Positions 8,128-17,803 of a DNA stretch of 64,000 bases are shown in pieces. Source of the DNA: Halorussus limi. GTDB lineage: Archaea; Halobacteriota; Halobacteria; Halobacteriales; Haladaptataceae. The DNA lies in NCBI RefSeq assembly GCF_023238205.1, contig NZ_CP096659.1:1-64000 (forward strand), given 5' to 3'. The position numbers and the translations under genes were made by a program. Each line of letters starts with the position of its first letter. Position 1 is the stretch's first letter. The notes below the pieces were generated by a model that saw only the letters and a program-made list of their open reading frames with translations, ran no database searches and was not told the DNA's origin.

Positions 8128-10980
8128 TCAGTCCCAGAACGACTGGGTGCGGGCGTACTGGCGCTCCTGTTCCAAGATGTCCCGGTAGAAGTCGTCCTCG
8201 TTCTCGCGCAACTTGGCGATGATGCGGGCCGCGTTCTGCGGGCCGACGCCGCGGGCCGCCAGCGCGACGACCGCCCGCTTGCCGTGGCTCTGGACGAGGT
8301 TTGCGGCCTTGTAGGCGCGCTCGGTCATCTTCTCCTGCTCGTCGTCCTTCTCCGGGGCGCGGACCGCCTTCACCACCTCGTCGGCCCACGGGTTGAGCGC
8401 CGCGATGCGGGTCGAGTCGCACTCGGGACAACTCGGCTGGTCGCGGACCCGCCGGACCGGCTTCTTGCGCTTCCAGTCCTCGCAGTGGAGGCACAACAGG
8501 ATGACCTCGTCGTCGCGAATCCGGTCTTTGACCGTCTGGATGACGCTGGCGTCGGCGTTCTCGGGCGCGAGCAGTTCCCGGCCCGACGAGCGCCCGCCCG
8601 ACCCGACCGGGGTGCGACCGCCGGTAGTCACGACCTCGATTTCGCCCGCCCGGACCCGCCGGAGAACGTCGCTGGCGGCCTCGACCGCGAGGTCGTCGTG
8701 GAACACCTCGCGGACCGCCTCGTCGTACATCGGCGTGTCTTCGAGCGCGGCCATCAGGCGGCTTATCTGCGGCCCGCCCGCGTTGCCCTCCCACTTGCGG
8801 AGCGCACCGAACTTCGCGGCGACCTGCGAGAGTTTGAACTTGAGCGTGTCCGAGTGCTTGAGGCTCAACTCGATGATGGCCTCAACGTGGTCGGGGTCGG
8901 TCTCTTCGAGGACCGCCGCGACCTCTTGGCCGTTGACCTTCGCGGGCACGTCCAACTCGATGCGGTAGGGGTCCACCTCCAGTCCGACCGACGACCCCGT
9001 GCGCTGGCCCACGAGCGACGAGAGGACCCGACCGAGCGTCTCGTTGACCTTGTGGCCGAAGCACGCGTTGACGACTACGGTGTTGGCGGCGTGTTCGACG
9101 ACGATTCGGTCCGCGGTCGGGAGCGGGGCCTCGGTCTCGGCGTGGCGGTCGAGTTGCGAGAGCGCCTCGCTCGCGGTGTACTCGTCGGTCGGGTAGCGGT
9201 TCGTGAACTCCCTCGCGACGCCCTCGCGGGGCGCGCCGCGCTCGAACTGCGGTCCCGCGACGGCGCGCATCTCGCCGACCTCTTGGGCCACGTCGTAGGG
9301 CACCGGAATCTCCTCGCCGACCCACGAGGGAATCTCGCCGCCGGGGTCCTCGATGGGCGAGACCTTGACCGTCTCCTCGTCGTCGTCGACCTCCGTAATC
9401 CGCCACATCTCGCCGCGTTGGACGAAGATTTCGCCGGGTTGGGCGAAGTTGACGACGAACCGCTCGTCGAGCGTGCCGACCTGCGACCCCGACGCGATGT
9501 CCTCGACGGTGTACTTCTGCTCGTCGGGAATCATCGAGAGGTTGGCGTAGAAGTACTGCCACGTCTGACTCGACTTCTCCAGTCGGTCCTCCTCCTCGTC
9601 GAGCCAAACCAGCCGGTTCCCCTTCAACTCGCGGCAGACCGCCTTGAACTGCGACTTCGAGAGGTCCCGGAAGGGGTAGGCCCGCGTGACGATGTCGTAG
9701 GCCCGCATCGCCGAGAGGTCGCCGAAGTCCATCACGAGACCGACTATCTGGTTGGCCACCGTGTCCAGACTCCCGTCGTGAATCTCGGCGTCCTCAACGT
9801 CGCCGTCCTTCGCGCGGCGGGCGATGGCGAGGGCTTCGAGGGTGTCGTCGGGGTGTTTGGTGAGTATCGTGCCGTGAGAGACCTGCTCGCTCCGGTGACC
9901 CGCGCGCCCTACGCGCTGGAGCAGGCGCGCGACCTCTCGGGGACTGGAGTACTGGACCACGTGGTCGATGCGGCCCACGTCGATGCCCAACTCCATCGAG
10001 GAGGTACAGAGCAGGGCGTCGAGTTTCCCGGCCTTGAACCGGTCTTCCACGTCGATTCTGGCCTCCTTCGACAGCGACCCGTGGTGGACGCCGACGTTGG
10101 CGTCGAGTTTCTTGAACCGCGAACCGAGCGCCTCGGCGGTCTGGCGCGTGTTGACGAATATCAGCGTCGAGTCGTGGTCCTCGACCACCTCCAGAATCGC
10201 CCGGACGTGGCTGGCGACCGACTCGTCGGTGACGAGTTCGCCCGCGAGTCGCTCGTCCTCGTCGGTAATCTCGGGTTCGCGGACCCCGAACTCGACCTTG
10301 CTCCCTACGTCCACCTCCACGATTTCGCACTCGTCGCCGCCGGTCAGGAAGCGTCCGACCTCGCCGGGGTCGCCGACCGTCGCCGACAGGCCGACCCGCT
10401 GGAAGTCGCCCGCGAGTTCGCGCAGACGCTCCAGTCCGACTGTCAGTTGCGCGCCGCGCTTGGCGCTGGCGAGTTCGTGGACTTCGTCTACCACGACGTG
10501 ATGCACGTCTTCGAGGGCCTTCCGAAGCTTCGACCCGGTCAGCATCGCCTGCAGCGTCTCCGGCGTCGTCACCAGCACGTCGGGCGGGTCGTTGGCCTGC
10601 TTCTGGCGCTGGTAGTCGGTGGTGTCGCCGTGGCGCACGTCCACGTCCAAGTCGAGTTCCTCGCCCCACCACTCCAGTCGCTGGCGCATGTCCCGGTTCA
10701 GCGCGCGGAGCGGAGTGACGTACAGCGCCGAGATGCCGAATCGGGGACCGTCCTCGGCCTGATTCTCCGCTATCGCGTCGAACACCGGCAGCATCGCGGT
10801 CTCGGTCTTGCCCGTCCCGGTCGGCGCGATGACCAGTGCGTCTTCGCCCCGAGCGAGCGGCGGGATGGCCCGGCGCTGTGGCTCGGTCGGCGTCGAGAAT
10901 CCGCGCTCGGAGAGCGCCGCCCGCACCTGCTCGCCGAGTTGTGCGAAGGCCGCAGAACCCGCGGCCCGTTGGTCGCTCAT
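8128..10980 (-). CDS. lhr: Lhr-type DEAD/DEAH-box superfamily 2 helicase
   Basis: 950 residues, the usual length for archaeal Lhr core helicases, which unwind nucleic acids and are linked to repair. Visible motifs: Q-like TEPQRRAIPPL at about 32-42, Walker A APTGTGKT at 52-59, TPLRALNRD (Ia), TTPETLQ, DEVHE at 165-169 (II), SATVGD (III), then the second RecA domain with FVNTRQTAE and QRVGRAGHRS (VI). A winged-helix and Lhr-specific region follows. A zinc-ribbon-like segment (LCLHCEDW and SCPECDS) comes near the C-terminus. TATA-like GCTTATCACC about 27 bp before the ATG suggests a leaderless transcript. The symbol is generic; the exact Lhr subgroup is not resolved. Confidence 0.92.
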   Translation of the reverse strand: MSDQRAAGSAAFAQLGEQVRAALSERGFSTPTEPQRRAIPPLARGEDALVIAPTGTGKTETAMLPVFDAIAENQAEDGPRFGISALYVTPLRALNRDMRQRLEWWGEELDLDVDVRHGDTTDYQRQKQANDPPDVLVTTPETLQAMLTGSKLRKALEDVHHVVVDEVHELASAKRGAQLTVGLERLRELAGDFQRVGLSATVGDPGEVGRFLTGGDECEIVEVDVGSKVEFGVREPEITDEDERLAGELVTDESVASHVRAILEVVEDHDSTLIFVNTRQTAEALGSRFKKLDANVGVHHGSLSKEARIDVEDRFKAGKLDALLCTSSMELGIDVGRIDHVVQYSSPREVARLLQRVGRAGHRSEQVSHGTILTKHPDDTLEALAIARRAKDGDVEDAEIHDGSLDTVANQIVGLVMDFGDLSAMRAYDIVTRAYPFRDLSKSQFKAVCRELKGNRLVWLDEEEDRLEKSSQTWQYFYANLSMIPDEQKYTVEDIASGSQVGTLDERFVVNFAQPGEIFVQRGEMWRITEVDDDEETVKVSPIEDPGGEIPSWVGEEIPVPYDVAQEVGEMRAVAGPQFERGAPREGVAREFTNRYPTDEYTASEALSQLDRHAETEAPLPTADRIVVEHAANTVVVNACFGHKVNETLGRVLSSLVGQRTGSSVGLEVDPYRIELDVPAKVNGQEVAAVLEETDPDHVEAIIELSLKHSDTLKFKLSQVAAKFGALRKWEGNAGGPQISRLMAALEDTPMYDEAVREVFHDDLAVEAASDVLRRVRAGEIEVVTTGGRTPVGSGGRSSGRELLAPENADASVIQTVKDRIRDDEVILLCLHCEDWKRKKPVRRVRDQPSCPECDSTRIAALNPWADEVVKAVRAPEKDDEQEKMTERAYKAANLVQSHGKRAVVALAARGVGPQNAARIIAKLRENEDDFYRDILEQERQYARTQSFWD

Positions 10981-11068
10981 TGGTCGTTTTTAGCTGTTAG
11001 AGGGTGATAAGCGCGTCGCCTCCGAATATCGAGAGGTCGGCCGAGAGGGGTTTCTGGCCACCGTGGTT

Positions 11069-11848
11069 ATGGCGTCGGGTACCGTCGTCGAATCAGTGCG
11101 GGACACGAACGAGTCCGAACCGAGTACCGACGGGAGCGCCGGACGCGACGGCGTGTTCACCACCGACGACGCGGTCGAACTCTACACCGACCGAATAGAG
11201 GACCCGACGCTGTTCCCCCAAGAGCGCAAGATAGTCGAGCGGTACTTCGCCGACTCGTCGGGGTCGGTGTTGGACGTCGGCTGTGGCGTCGGCCGGGTCT
11301 CCTCGCTCCTCCACGAGCGGGGGTTCGACGTGACCGGCATCGACGTGAGCGAACCGCTGGTCGAGAAGGCGCGGTCGCTGTTCCCCGACGTCGAGTTCCG
11401 CGTCGAGGACGTGAGGGACACCGAGTTCGACGCCGAGTCGTTCGACTACGCCGTGTTCTCCTACTACGGGCTGGACTACCTCCTGCCGAAAGTCGAGCGA
11501 GTGGCGGCGCTCAGGGAACTGTACCGGGTCCTGAAACCCGCCGGAATCGTCGCCTTCTCCTCGCACAACAGTTGGTCCCCTCTGGTGCCGCTGTCGGCCA
11601 GCGACCTCCGACGCGCGATAGGTGACGTCGGCGACTTCTACAAGAAGCGGCGGAACCACGAGCGACTCTTCTCCAGATACAAGTTCGAGACGGTTCCGCT
11701 CGGGGAACTGGAGGTCTACCTGTCGAACCCGGTCCACCAGTGGCTCCAACTCCGGAAGTGCGGGTTCACGTTGCTCGACGTCGTCGGCGAACGAGACGGC
11801 GTCGCCCGGTTCTTCGAACGCGACACCCACTACGTCGCGAAGAAGTAG
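11069..11848 (+). CDS. Class I SAM-dependent methyltransferase
   Basis: About 259 residues. Motif I VLDVGCGVGRVS is followed by an acidic end of strand 2 (DVTGIDVSEP) and the helix LVEKARSLFPDVEF, then a motif-IV-like FDYAVFSYYGLDYL and LRELYRVLKPAGIVAFSSHN. This is the normal Rossmann methyltransferase order. The substrate is not evident; the family includes UbiE-like and small-molecule enzymes. ATG 11069 chosen over GTG 11063. Divergent from the Lhr helicase, with which it may share a promoter region. Confidence 0.87.
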   Translation: MASGTVVESVRDTNESEPSTDGSAGRDGVFTTDDAVELYTDRIEDPTLFPQERKIVERYFADSSGSVLDVGCGVGRVSSLLHERGFDVTGIDVSEPLVEKARSLFPDVEFRVEDVRDTEFDAESFDYAVFSYYGLDYLLPKVERVAALRELYRVLKPAGIVAFSSHNSWSPLVPLSASDLRRAIGDVGDFYKKRRNHERLFSRYKFETVPLGELEVYLSNPVHQWLQLRKCGFTLLDVVGERDGVARFFERDTHYVAKK

Positions 11849-11908
11849 ACTCCGCGGAGGCTTCGACCGCCGGCGAACGTTTTTCTCCGCGAGCGTCGAA
11901 GCGGTTGC

Positions 11909-12382
11909 ATGGAGACCCACGTTCACTTCCGAGAGACACAGTGGTTCGACCAGCCGTGGCTCTGGGGTCTGTTAGCTCTCCGCGCGCTCGCCGACCTCGT
12001 CGCCCTCGCGCGCCGGAAGCGCGGCCTCGGCGAGACCGCCCGCCGACTCGCGGCGCTCGGAGCGGTCGCGCTCTTCCTCCGGGTCGCGCGCCTCGACACC
12101 GAAGTCCGCGACGACGGACTCTACGTCAAGTTCGTTCCGGTCCACCGGTCGGCGAAACGCGTGCCCTTCTCGGACCTCGCGGACGTGCAAGAGACCGGCT
12201 ACAGCCCTCTCCGCTACGGCGGGTGGGGACTGCGCTGGACGCCGGGCGGGACGGCCTACGCAGTGCGCGGGACCGGCGGCGTCCGGTTCGAGCGCACCGG
12301 CGGCACGTCGCTGGTCGTGGGGTCCGAGCGGCCAGACGAACTCGTCGCCGCGGTCCAAGAAGCGAGCGAACGGGAAGTGTGA
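11909..12382 (+). CDS. Small membrane-associated protein (DUF6141-like)
   Basis: 157 residues. Starts METHVHFRETQWFDQPW, then hydrophobic helices (WLWGLLALRALADLVAL and TARRLAALGAVALFLRVA) and a beta-rich C-terminal half resembling a PH-like domain (LYVKFVPVHRSAKRVPFSDL, YGGWGLRWTPGGTAYAV). The YGGWGxRW signature recalls DUF6141 proteins; that name is from memory. Function unknown. Follows the methyltransferase by 60 bp on the same strand and might be co-transcribed with it, although a TTTTTCTCCGCG tract separates them. Confidence 0.72.
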   Translation: METHVHFRETQWFDQPWLWGLLALRALADLVALARRKRGLGETARRLAALGAVALFLRVARLDTEVRDDGLYVKFVPVHRSAKRVPFSDLADVQETGYSPLRYGGWGLRWTPGGTAYAVRGTGGVRFERTGGTSLVVGSERPDELVAAVQEASEREV

Positions 12383-12432
12383 GCGAGACGGACGCCTCCG
12401 CAGAACGGTGAGCGTCGTGGGCAGTCGAGGCG

Positions 12433-13176
12433 TCAGACGGTCCGATAGTCGCCCAGTCGCGTCCCGTCGAGCAGGTACGCCTGCCCGTCGGCCAACCCGT
12501 CGGGGAGGAACGGCGCCAGAAACTCCTGTCCCGCGACGTTGACCCACGTCTTGCCCACGAGGTCGTTGAACGCGGGGAAGACGACGAGTTCCGCGCCGGG
12601 CCGGACCGACCCCTCGCGGTCGGCGAAGGCCTCGGCGGCCAGCGACCCTCGGAGCCAGACGCGCTCGACCCGGCTTCCGCCGACCTCGTCCTCCAGTCGG
12701 ACCGCGGGGTGTTCGTGGCCGACGCAGGCGACTTCGCTGTCGAGGACTTCGGGCGCGGGCCACGTGTGGCCGTGCGCGAACCCCACGTCGCCGAGTCGAA
12801 CCCCCGCGCCGTCGGTGACGTCGAGGTCGGCCCACGACTCTATCGCGCCGTCGTGGTTGCCCTTGACGAGCGTCGCGGCGACGCCGCGCTCGTCTAAGCG
12901 TTCCAGCAGGACCTCTATCTCGCCGCGCTCGGCCCCGCCGGGGTCTCCGATGGCGTGCATCAGGTCGCCCAGGAAGACGACGCGGTCGGCGTCGGTTCGG
13001 GTGACGAGCGCGAGCAGTCGCTCGCGGCGCTCGCTCGCGCGGCTATCGAGCGAGACGCCCTCTGCCCGGAGCGCCTGCTCGATGCCCGCGTGGAAGTCGG
13101 CGACCACCAGCGCGCGCTCGCCGCCTAACTCGGCGAGCGCGGCCGGTTCGCCGGGAACCGGCTCCACGAGGCTCAT
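12433..13176 (-). CDS. rpe: Calcineurin-like metallophosphoesterase of the RPA operon
   Basis: About 247 residues. Metallophosphoesterase motifs in order: ALVVADFHAG (D-x-H), FLGDLMHAIG (GDxxx), KGNHDG (GNHD), and GFAHGHTWP plus VGHEHPAVRL (GH-x-H). These coordinate two divalent metals. It is the third gene of the rpa1-rpap1-phosphoesterase operon, as described in Haloferax, where it is called rpe. Start at 13176 overlaps the upstream stop codon by one base (TGATG), which argues for translational coupling. The substrate is unknown; a nucleic-acid role is inferred from the operon. Confidence 0.87.
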   Translation of the reverse strand: MSLVEPVPGEPAALAELGGERALVVADFHAGIEQALRAEGVSLDSRASERRERLLALVTRTDADRVVFLGDLMHAIGDPGGAERGEIEVLLERLDERGVAATLVKGNHDGAIESWADLDVTDGAGVRLGDVGFAHGHTWPAPEVLDSEVACVGHEHPAVRLEDEVGGSRVERVWLRGSLAAEAFADREGSVRPGAELVVFPAFNDLVGKTWVNVAGQEFLAPFLPDGLADGQAYLLDGTRLGDYRTV

Positions 13177-15077
13177 CAGATGGGCTTGAGCGTCTCCTCG
13201 CCAGACTCGTAGCACCGGCCGGCCATCAGCGCGGCTTCGAGCGCGTCCTCCACGTCGGCGGGCGTCACGTCGTAGTCCTGCACGACGGCGGCCAGCAGGG
13301 TCTCGCGCTCGACGCCGTCGCCGTCGTTCAGTTCGCGCATCTGGTCCATCACGGTGTCTTCGAGGTTCGCGGGCGCTTCGGCCTCCTCGCCGCCCGCCTC
13401 CTCGTCGCTGTCAGCAGCCTCGCCCTCGTCGCCTTCGTCCGCAATCTCGTTTTCGGCGATGGACGCGCCGGGCGCTTCCGCGGCCGCCGAAGCGCCGCCC
13501 GCGGGAGCCTCGTCGTCGGTGTTCACGACCTCCTCGGTGCCGCCCGACGCGGACTCCACGTCCTGTAGCTCGTCGGTATCGACTTCCTCGGCGGTCGGGT
13601 CGGCGGGTTCGCCCGCGTTGGGTTCGTCGTCGTCCAGTTCGGTCTCGCGCTCGGTCGTCGGTTCGTCGGGACCCCGTTCGGGGTCCGGACTCGGGGCGTC
13701 CATCTCCGACTCGCCGGGGCTCTCGACCTCGGACCCAGAGGAGAACTCGAGACCGTACTCCTCCTCGACCTGCTCGCGCTCCTCGTCGTCGAACTCGTAC
13801 ATCTCGTCGCCGGCGCCCGCGGTGCCGATGTCCGGCCCCTCGTCGTCGCCGTCGGTCTCGGGCGCGAACTCCTCGTCGGTCGAGGTGTCCTGCTCGGACT
13901 CGACGGTCGGCGGGTCGTCGGTGCCGATTTCGTCCTGTAGCTCCGCGGCGTCCTCGGCGTCCTCGACCGTGCCGGTGGGGGCGTCGCCGAGGCCGTCGTC
14001 CGCGGTCGTCTCGGTCTCTTCGGTCGTCTCGGTCCCCGGTTCCGGAGCGTCGCCGAGGTCCTCGTCGGCGGTCGCCGTCGATTCCGGGGCGTCGCCGAGG
14101 CCGGACTCGGTATCGGTCGATTCGGTGGGGGCGGCGGTTTCGGTCGCTTCCGTCGATTCGGTCGCCTCCGCGGTTTCGGTCGCTTCCGGGGACTCTGCGG
14201 TCTCGGTCGCGTCGGCGGCGCCAGCCGATTCGGGCGACTCGGTCGCGACAGACCCCTCGGGCGCGCTCGCACCGGTTTCGAGGTCGGAGAGGTCGCCCGC
14301 CTCGGCGTCGGTCAGCGAGTAGTCGAGGTCTACGCCCACTTCGTCGCCGCCCTCGTCGGGCGCGAGTTCGAGCGGTCCCACGTCGTCGGCGTCTATCTCG
14401 CCCGCGACGACGCGGGCTGAGTCGACGGCGAGGTCCCAGACGTCCGCGAGGTAGGCCCTCGTCGTGCCGTAGTGGTCGAGCGCGAGCGGGATTCCCGCCG
14501 CGAGGCCCGAGTCCACGCCGTTGGCTTCCAGCGCCTCGCGGAGCGGGTCGCCGCGCTCGCCCGAGTCGAGGGCGTCGGCGAACGTCGAGACCCGCGAGAG
14601 GGTCTGCTCGGCGGTCTGGACCACCCAGCGGTCGCGGGTGTCGGCGTCCACGCGGTTGATGGACTCGGGCCGAATCGAGGTGAACACGCGGTCGGAGTCC
14701 TCCGGCTGGAAGGTCCGTGCTTTGCCCGTGACCGCGACGAACGCGGGCGGGGACGCGTTCTCCAAGAAGGCCATCTCGTCGGGTTGGTACTGCCCGGCGT
14801 AGAGGACGAACGCGCCGGTCGGGTCCACGACCCGCGCCCGGAGCACGTCGTCGCTGACCTGTTCGACCTCGGTCAGGACCCCGACCACGAACAGGCGGTT
14901 GATGCGCGCGCCGGTCGGCGTGACCACGTAGTTGGGCGCGCGCTCCTCGTCGCTCTCGGAGTAGTCGAAGTCCGAGTCGTCGTACTCCGCGGCGAAGACG
15001 CGCCACGCGACTTCGCGGCGGCCCGCGCCGCCTTGGTTGTCGTCACGGTCACCGTTTCCGTCGCCGTTGGAACTCAT
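13176..15077 (-). CDS. rpap1: RPA-associated protein (Rpap1-like) with acidic disordered middle
   Basis: 633 residues. The N-terminal part (about 20-240) looks like an OB-fold RPA-associated domain (REVAWRVFAAEYDD, NRLFVVGVLTEVEQ, DPTGAFVLYAGQYQP, PAFVAVTGKARTFQPE). Residues about 250-560 are a very long Glu/Asp/Ala/Thr/Ser low-complexity region with repeats such as TETAES, ATESTE and GLGDAP. The C-terminal 60 residues (MDQMRELNDGDGVERETLLAAVV, VTPADVEDALEAALMAGRCY) look like a winged-helix domain. Start overlaps rpa1 by four bases (ATGA). Haloarchaeal RPAPs act with their cognate RPA in binding single-stranded DNA; this assignment rests on operon order and length. Confidence 0.82.
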   Translation of the reverse strand: MSSNGDGNGDRDDNQGGAGRREVAWRVFAAEYDDSDFDYSESDEERAPNYVVTPTGARINRLFVVGVLTEVEQVSDDVLRARVVDPTGAFVLYAGQYQPDEMAFLENASPPAFVAVTGKARTFQPEDSDRVFTSIRPESINRVDADTRDRWVVQTAEQTLSRVSTFADALDSGERGDPLREALEANGVDSGLAAGIPLALDHYGTTRAYLADVWDLAVDSARVVAGEIDADDVGPLELAPDEGGDEVGVDLDYSLTDAEAGDLSDLETGASAPEGSVATESPESAGAADATETAESPEATETAEATESTEATETAAPTESTDTESGLGDAPESTATADEDLGDAPEPGTETTEETETTADDGLGDAPTGTVEDAEDAAELQDEIGTDDPPTVESEQDTSTDEEFAPETDGDDEGPDIGTAGAGDEMYEFDDEEREQVEEEYGLEFSSGSEVESPGESEMDAPSPDPERGPDEPTTERETELDDDEPNAGEPADPTAEEVDTDELQDVESASGGTEEVVNTDDEAPAGGASAAAEAPGASIAENEIADEGDEGEAADSDEEAGGEEAEAPANLEDTVMDQMRELNDGDGVERETLLAAVVQDYDVTPADVEDALEAALMAGRCYESGEETLKPI

Positions 15078-16342
15078 TCGGCCACCTCCGCGAGCAGCGC
15101 GTCGGCGCGGTCGGCGGGCGCGTCCTCGGAGCGCTCGAACTCGGTCACTTCGAGGTTCGCGCCGTAGTCGTCGACCGAGAGGTTCCCCCGGACGCGGTAC
15201 TCGTGGCCGACGACCCGGTCGCGGATGGAGTCGGCGACGACCTCCTTGTCCATCGCCTCGCGGGCCTGAGCCTTGGCGTCCTCCACGTCACCGCCGTAGA
15301 CCTCCTCGGTGCGCTCGTCGTCGAGGACCGCGGTCACGGTCCCGGTGCCGTCGTCGATAATCGCCTTCACGCGCAGGTCGTCCTGCCCGTCCACGTCGCC
15401 GTGACTCCGGCACTGGCCGTTCTGGACGACGCGGCCGCACTCGGGACACCGCTCGATGAGGCCCGAACCGTCGCGGACCGCCACGACGCTCCCGACGACC
15501 TCCACGTCGTACGCGCCGCCGGTCTCGACGGCGTCGCGGACGGTCATCCGGGTGCCGGTGTCGCTTATCGCCAGTTCGCGGTCGAGCGGCGACACCTCGG
15601 TGAACTCCGAGAGGTTGACCGAGGGGACGCCCCGGAACTCCCGGACGTAGACGTCTTCGAGTCGCATCGTCGCGCCCTCGGCGACTTCGGGGCGGGCCTC
15701 CCAGTCGGTGAACGGGAGGCGGGCCGACTCGTCGGCGAGGACGCCGCTCTTGATTTCGGTCTCGCCGTCGCGCCCGTCGATGGTCTTGGTCTCGCAGTCG
15801 ACCACTTCGACTTCGAGGTCGATGCCCCGGTCGCCGGGTTCGAGGGCCGCGAGGTCCGAATCGCCGCCGACGGGGTAGGGAACCTCGATGTCGTCCTCGA
15901 AGGCGACGTTCGTGCTCTCGCCGAGGTTCAGTTCGGGTTCGCCCTCCCACTCGCGGACGCCGGCGTTGCCCGCGGTGATGGTGTCGCCCGCCGAGAGGCC
16001 GAAGTCCTCCCACGCGGTGTACGAGATTTTCCCGGTGTCGTCGGCGAGTTCGCCCTCGCGGATGACCTGCTCGTTGCCCTGATACCGAATCGAGCGCGTG
16101 CCGACCGTCAGCACCTTCGCGGTGACGGTGACGTTGCTGTCCTCGGTCGAGATGTCGGCGACGTCGGCCCGCGAGGGTTCGCTCGAACCCCCGCCGCCGT
16201 CGCCGTACTTCCGCCTGAGGCTCTGTTTGGCCTCGTCCACGGGGACGCTGTACTCCACTAAGTTCTCGAGGTCCGCCTTGACCTCCTGCTTGTCGACGCC
16301 GAGGTCGGAGGCGAGATCCTCGGCATGGTCGTCCAAACTCAT
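15074..16342 (-). CDS. rpa1: Replication protein A, single-stranded DNA-binding (RPA1-like)
   Basis: 422 residues with three OB-folds (about 60-160, 165-270, 275-380; conserved openings such as NVTVTAKVLTVGTRSI and GSVVAVRDGSGLIERC). A zinc-binding segment, CPECGRVVQNGQCRSHG, is embedded in the third. The N-terminus (MSLDDHAEDLASDLGVDKQE) is a helical region typical of haloarchaeal RPA. It protects single-stranded DNA in replication and repair. It is the first gene of the operon with rpap1 and the phosphoesterase. TATA-like ACTTTTAATCC lies about 27 bp before the ATG, so the transcript is probably leaderless. Confidence 0.88.
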   Translation of the reverse strand: MSLDDHAEDLASDLGVDKQEVKADLENLVEYSVPVDEAKQSLRRKYGDGGGGSSEPSRADVADISTEDSNVTVTAKVLTVGTRSIRYQGNEQVIREGELADDTGKISYTAWEDFGLSAGDTITAGNAGVREWEGEPELNLGESTNVAFEDDIEVPYPVGGDSDLAALEPGDRGIDLEVEVVDCETKTIDGRDGETEIKSGVLADESARLPFTDWEARPEVAEGATMRLEDVYVREFRGVPSVNLSEFTEVSPLDRELAISDTGTRMTVRDAVETGGAYDVEVVGSVVAVRDGSGLIERCPECGRVVQNGQCRSHGDVDGQDDLRVKAIIDDGTGTVTAVLDDERTEEVYGGDVEDAKAQAREAMDKEVVADSIRDRVVGHEYRVRGNLSVDDYGANLEVTEFERSEDAPADRADALLAEVAE

Positions 16343-16404
16343 CAGTGGGACTTTGCCCGGACGGATTAAAAGTGTTCGTCACGGGAACCGACGGTCGCGT
16401 CCGG

Positions 16405-17733
16405 TCACTCGCGGCGAACCGGCCACTGGAACGTCACCGGGAGCGAGACGTTCCGGAACTCCAAGACCGCCCACGCGACCACCGTCAGCGCGAGCAGGAC
16501 CGCGACCGCGGCGTCGCTCAGACCCATCCAGACCGGGAGGACGAACGAAATGCTGTTGGTGACTTTCCGGGGCGTGTACCCGGCGAAGGAGGGCGCTTCG
16601 GACCCGTTGACGAGCGAGGCGGTGTCGCGCGAGTCGAGGTTCGCCGCGGCGGCGCTCGGCCCGCCCTCGCTCTCGTCGCCCGTGCCGAGGCGTTCGAGTT
16701 CGTAGGGCGCGTAGAACTCCGCGCTCCAGACCACCGCGCCGGTCTCGTTGACCTCCAGCACGCGGTGGGCGTTGGTGTCGGCGATGAGGGTGTTGCCGTT
16801 CGGGAGGCGGTCGGCGTCGCGGGGCCACTTCATCTCCTCGTCGGTCCAGACCCACGTCCGGTTCCACCGGCCGTCCTCTCGCTGGTACTCGACGACGCGG
16901 TCGTTGAGCGAGTCGGCGACGACGACCGCCGGGCCGCCCTCGGACTCGGGGATGTAGTCGGGGTTGTGCTGCTCGTAGAGGATGCCATGGGAACCGTCGG
17001 CGCCGAGCGTCCAGTTCTCCTGCACGCCGGTCTGCTTGTCCACGAAGACCACCGAGTCCTGATTCCGGAGACTGGTCATGATTCGTCCGTCGTCGAGTCG
17101 CTCCACGTCGTTGAGGTGGGCCCAGTCGGCCGGGTAGGGTCCGCCGCCCGAGATGGGGTAGGACTGCGTGGTGGACCACTCCCACGTCGTCATCCCGGTG
17201 GTCGTGTTGACGACGTACATCTCGTCGGTGTTGATTGCTCCGACCAGCAGGCGGTCCTCGCCGAGACGGTCCACGTCGTGCCAGTTGGCCCCGCGGTCCT
17301 GCGGGATGACCTGCGAGTAGACGCGCTCGACTTCGCCGGTCGTGAGGTTGACTCGCTCGACCACCGAGACGGTACACTTCCCGCCGCAGTCGTCGCCCTC
17401 GTAGTTGTGTTCGGCGACGTACTCGACGGTCGTTTCGGTCCCCTTCACGGGGTCAACGTCGAAGTAGCCGTGGTGGGTGTCGTTGTGATAGAGGACCGTC
17501 CCTTCGGGACCGAACGCGACTAGCGCGGCCGACTCGCCTTTCATGCCGTGGCCGGCGACGACGGTGACGTTGTTCCGAGGCGCGACGACCTGCGCGCGCT
17601 CGTCGGCCGGCAGTTCGGACTGTCGCTCGTAGGTCGTCACCGCGGCGTTGGCGGGCGAAGAGACGTAACTGTACCCGAGCGTACTGGCACAGACGAGGAC
17701 GACGAGGGCGAAGACCGCACGGTATCGGCGCAC
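16405..17733 (-). CDS. Arylsulfotransferase-like beta-propeller membrane protein
   Basis: 442 residues from the GTG at 17733. A single N-terminal membrane helix (AVFALVVLVCASTLGYSYV) and a C-terminal one (SDAAVAVLLALTVVAWAVL) bracket an extracellular propeller. Repeated blade motifs include WAHLNDVERLDDGRIMTS, DADRLPNGNTLIADTNAHRV and HNPDYIPE. This matches the ASST/PQQ-like family common in haloarchaea. Actual sulfotransferase activity is unproven; bacterial ASST uses a catalytic His, and HGMKG and HGILYEQHNP are candidates here. Start choice: GTG precedes the RRYRAVFALV signal anchor and no ATG fits. Divergent from the riboflavin-pathway gene. Confidence 0.78.
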   Translation of the reverse strand: MRRYRAVFALVVLVCASTLGYSYVSSPANAAVTTYERQSELPADERAQVVAPRNNVTVVAGHGMKGESAALVAFGPEGTVLYHNDTHHGYFDVDPVKGTETTVEYVAEHNYEGDDCGGKCTVSVVERVNLTTGEVERVYSQVIPQDRGANWHDVDRLGEDRLLVGAINTDEMYVVNTTTGMTTWEWSTTQSYPISGGGPYPADWAHLNDVERLDDGRIMTSLRNQDSVVFVDKQTGVQENWTLGADGSHGILYEQHNPDYIPESEGGPAVVVADSLNDRVVEYQREDGRWNRTWVWTDEEMKWPRDADRLPNGNTLIADTNAHRVLEVNETGAVVWSAEFYAPYELERLGTGDESEGGPSAAAANLDSRDTASLVNGSEAPSFAGYTPRKVTNSISFVLPVWMGLSDAAVAVLLALTVVAWAVLEFRNVSLPVTFQWPVRRE

Positions 17734-17803
17734 ACGTCGAACTACACACTCGGCGACATAAATCGACCGAAAGCGGTTTTCCGACCGGCGCACTACCGGG
17801 AGT

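Noticed and set aside
8038-11007. Very long open frame antisense to the Lhr helicase (989 codons)
   Set aside because: High GC makes long chance frames common; the sense frame has all helicase motifs and the antisense translation is Arg/Asp/Val-rich without any domain.
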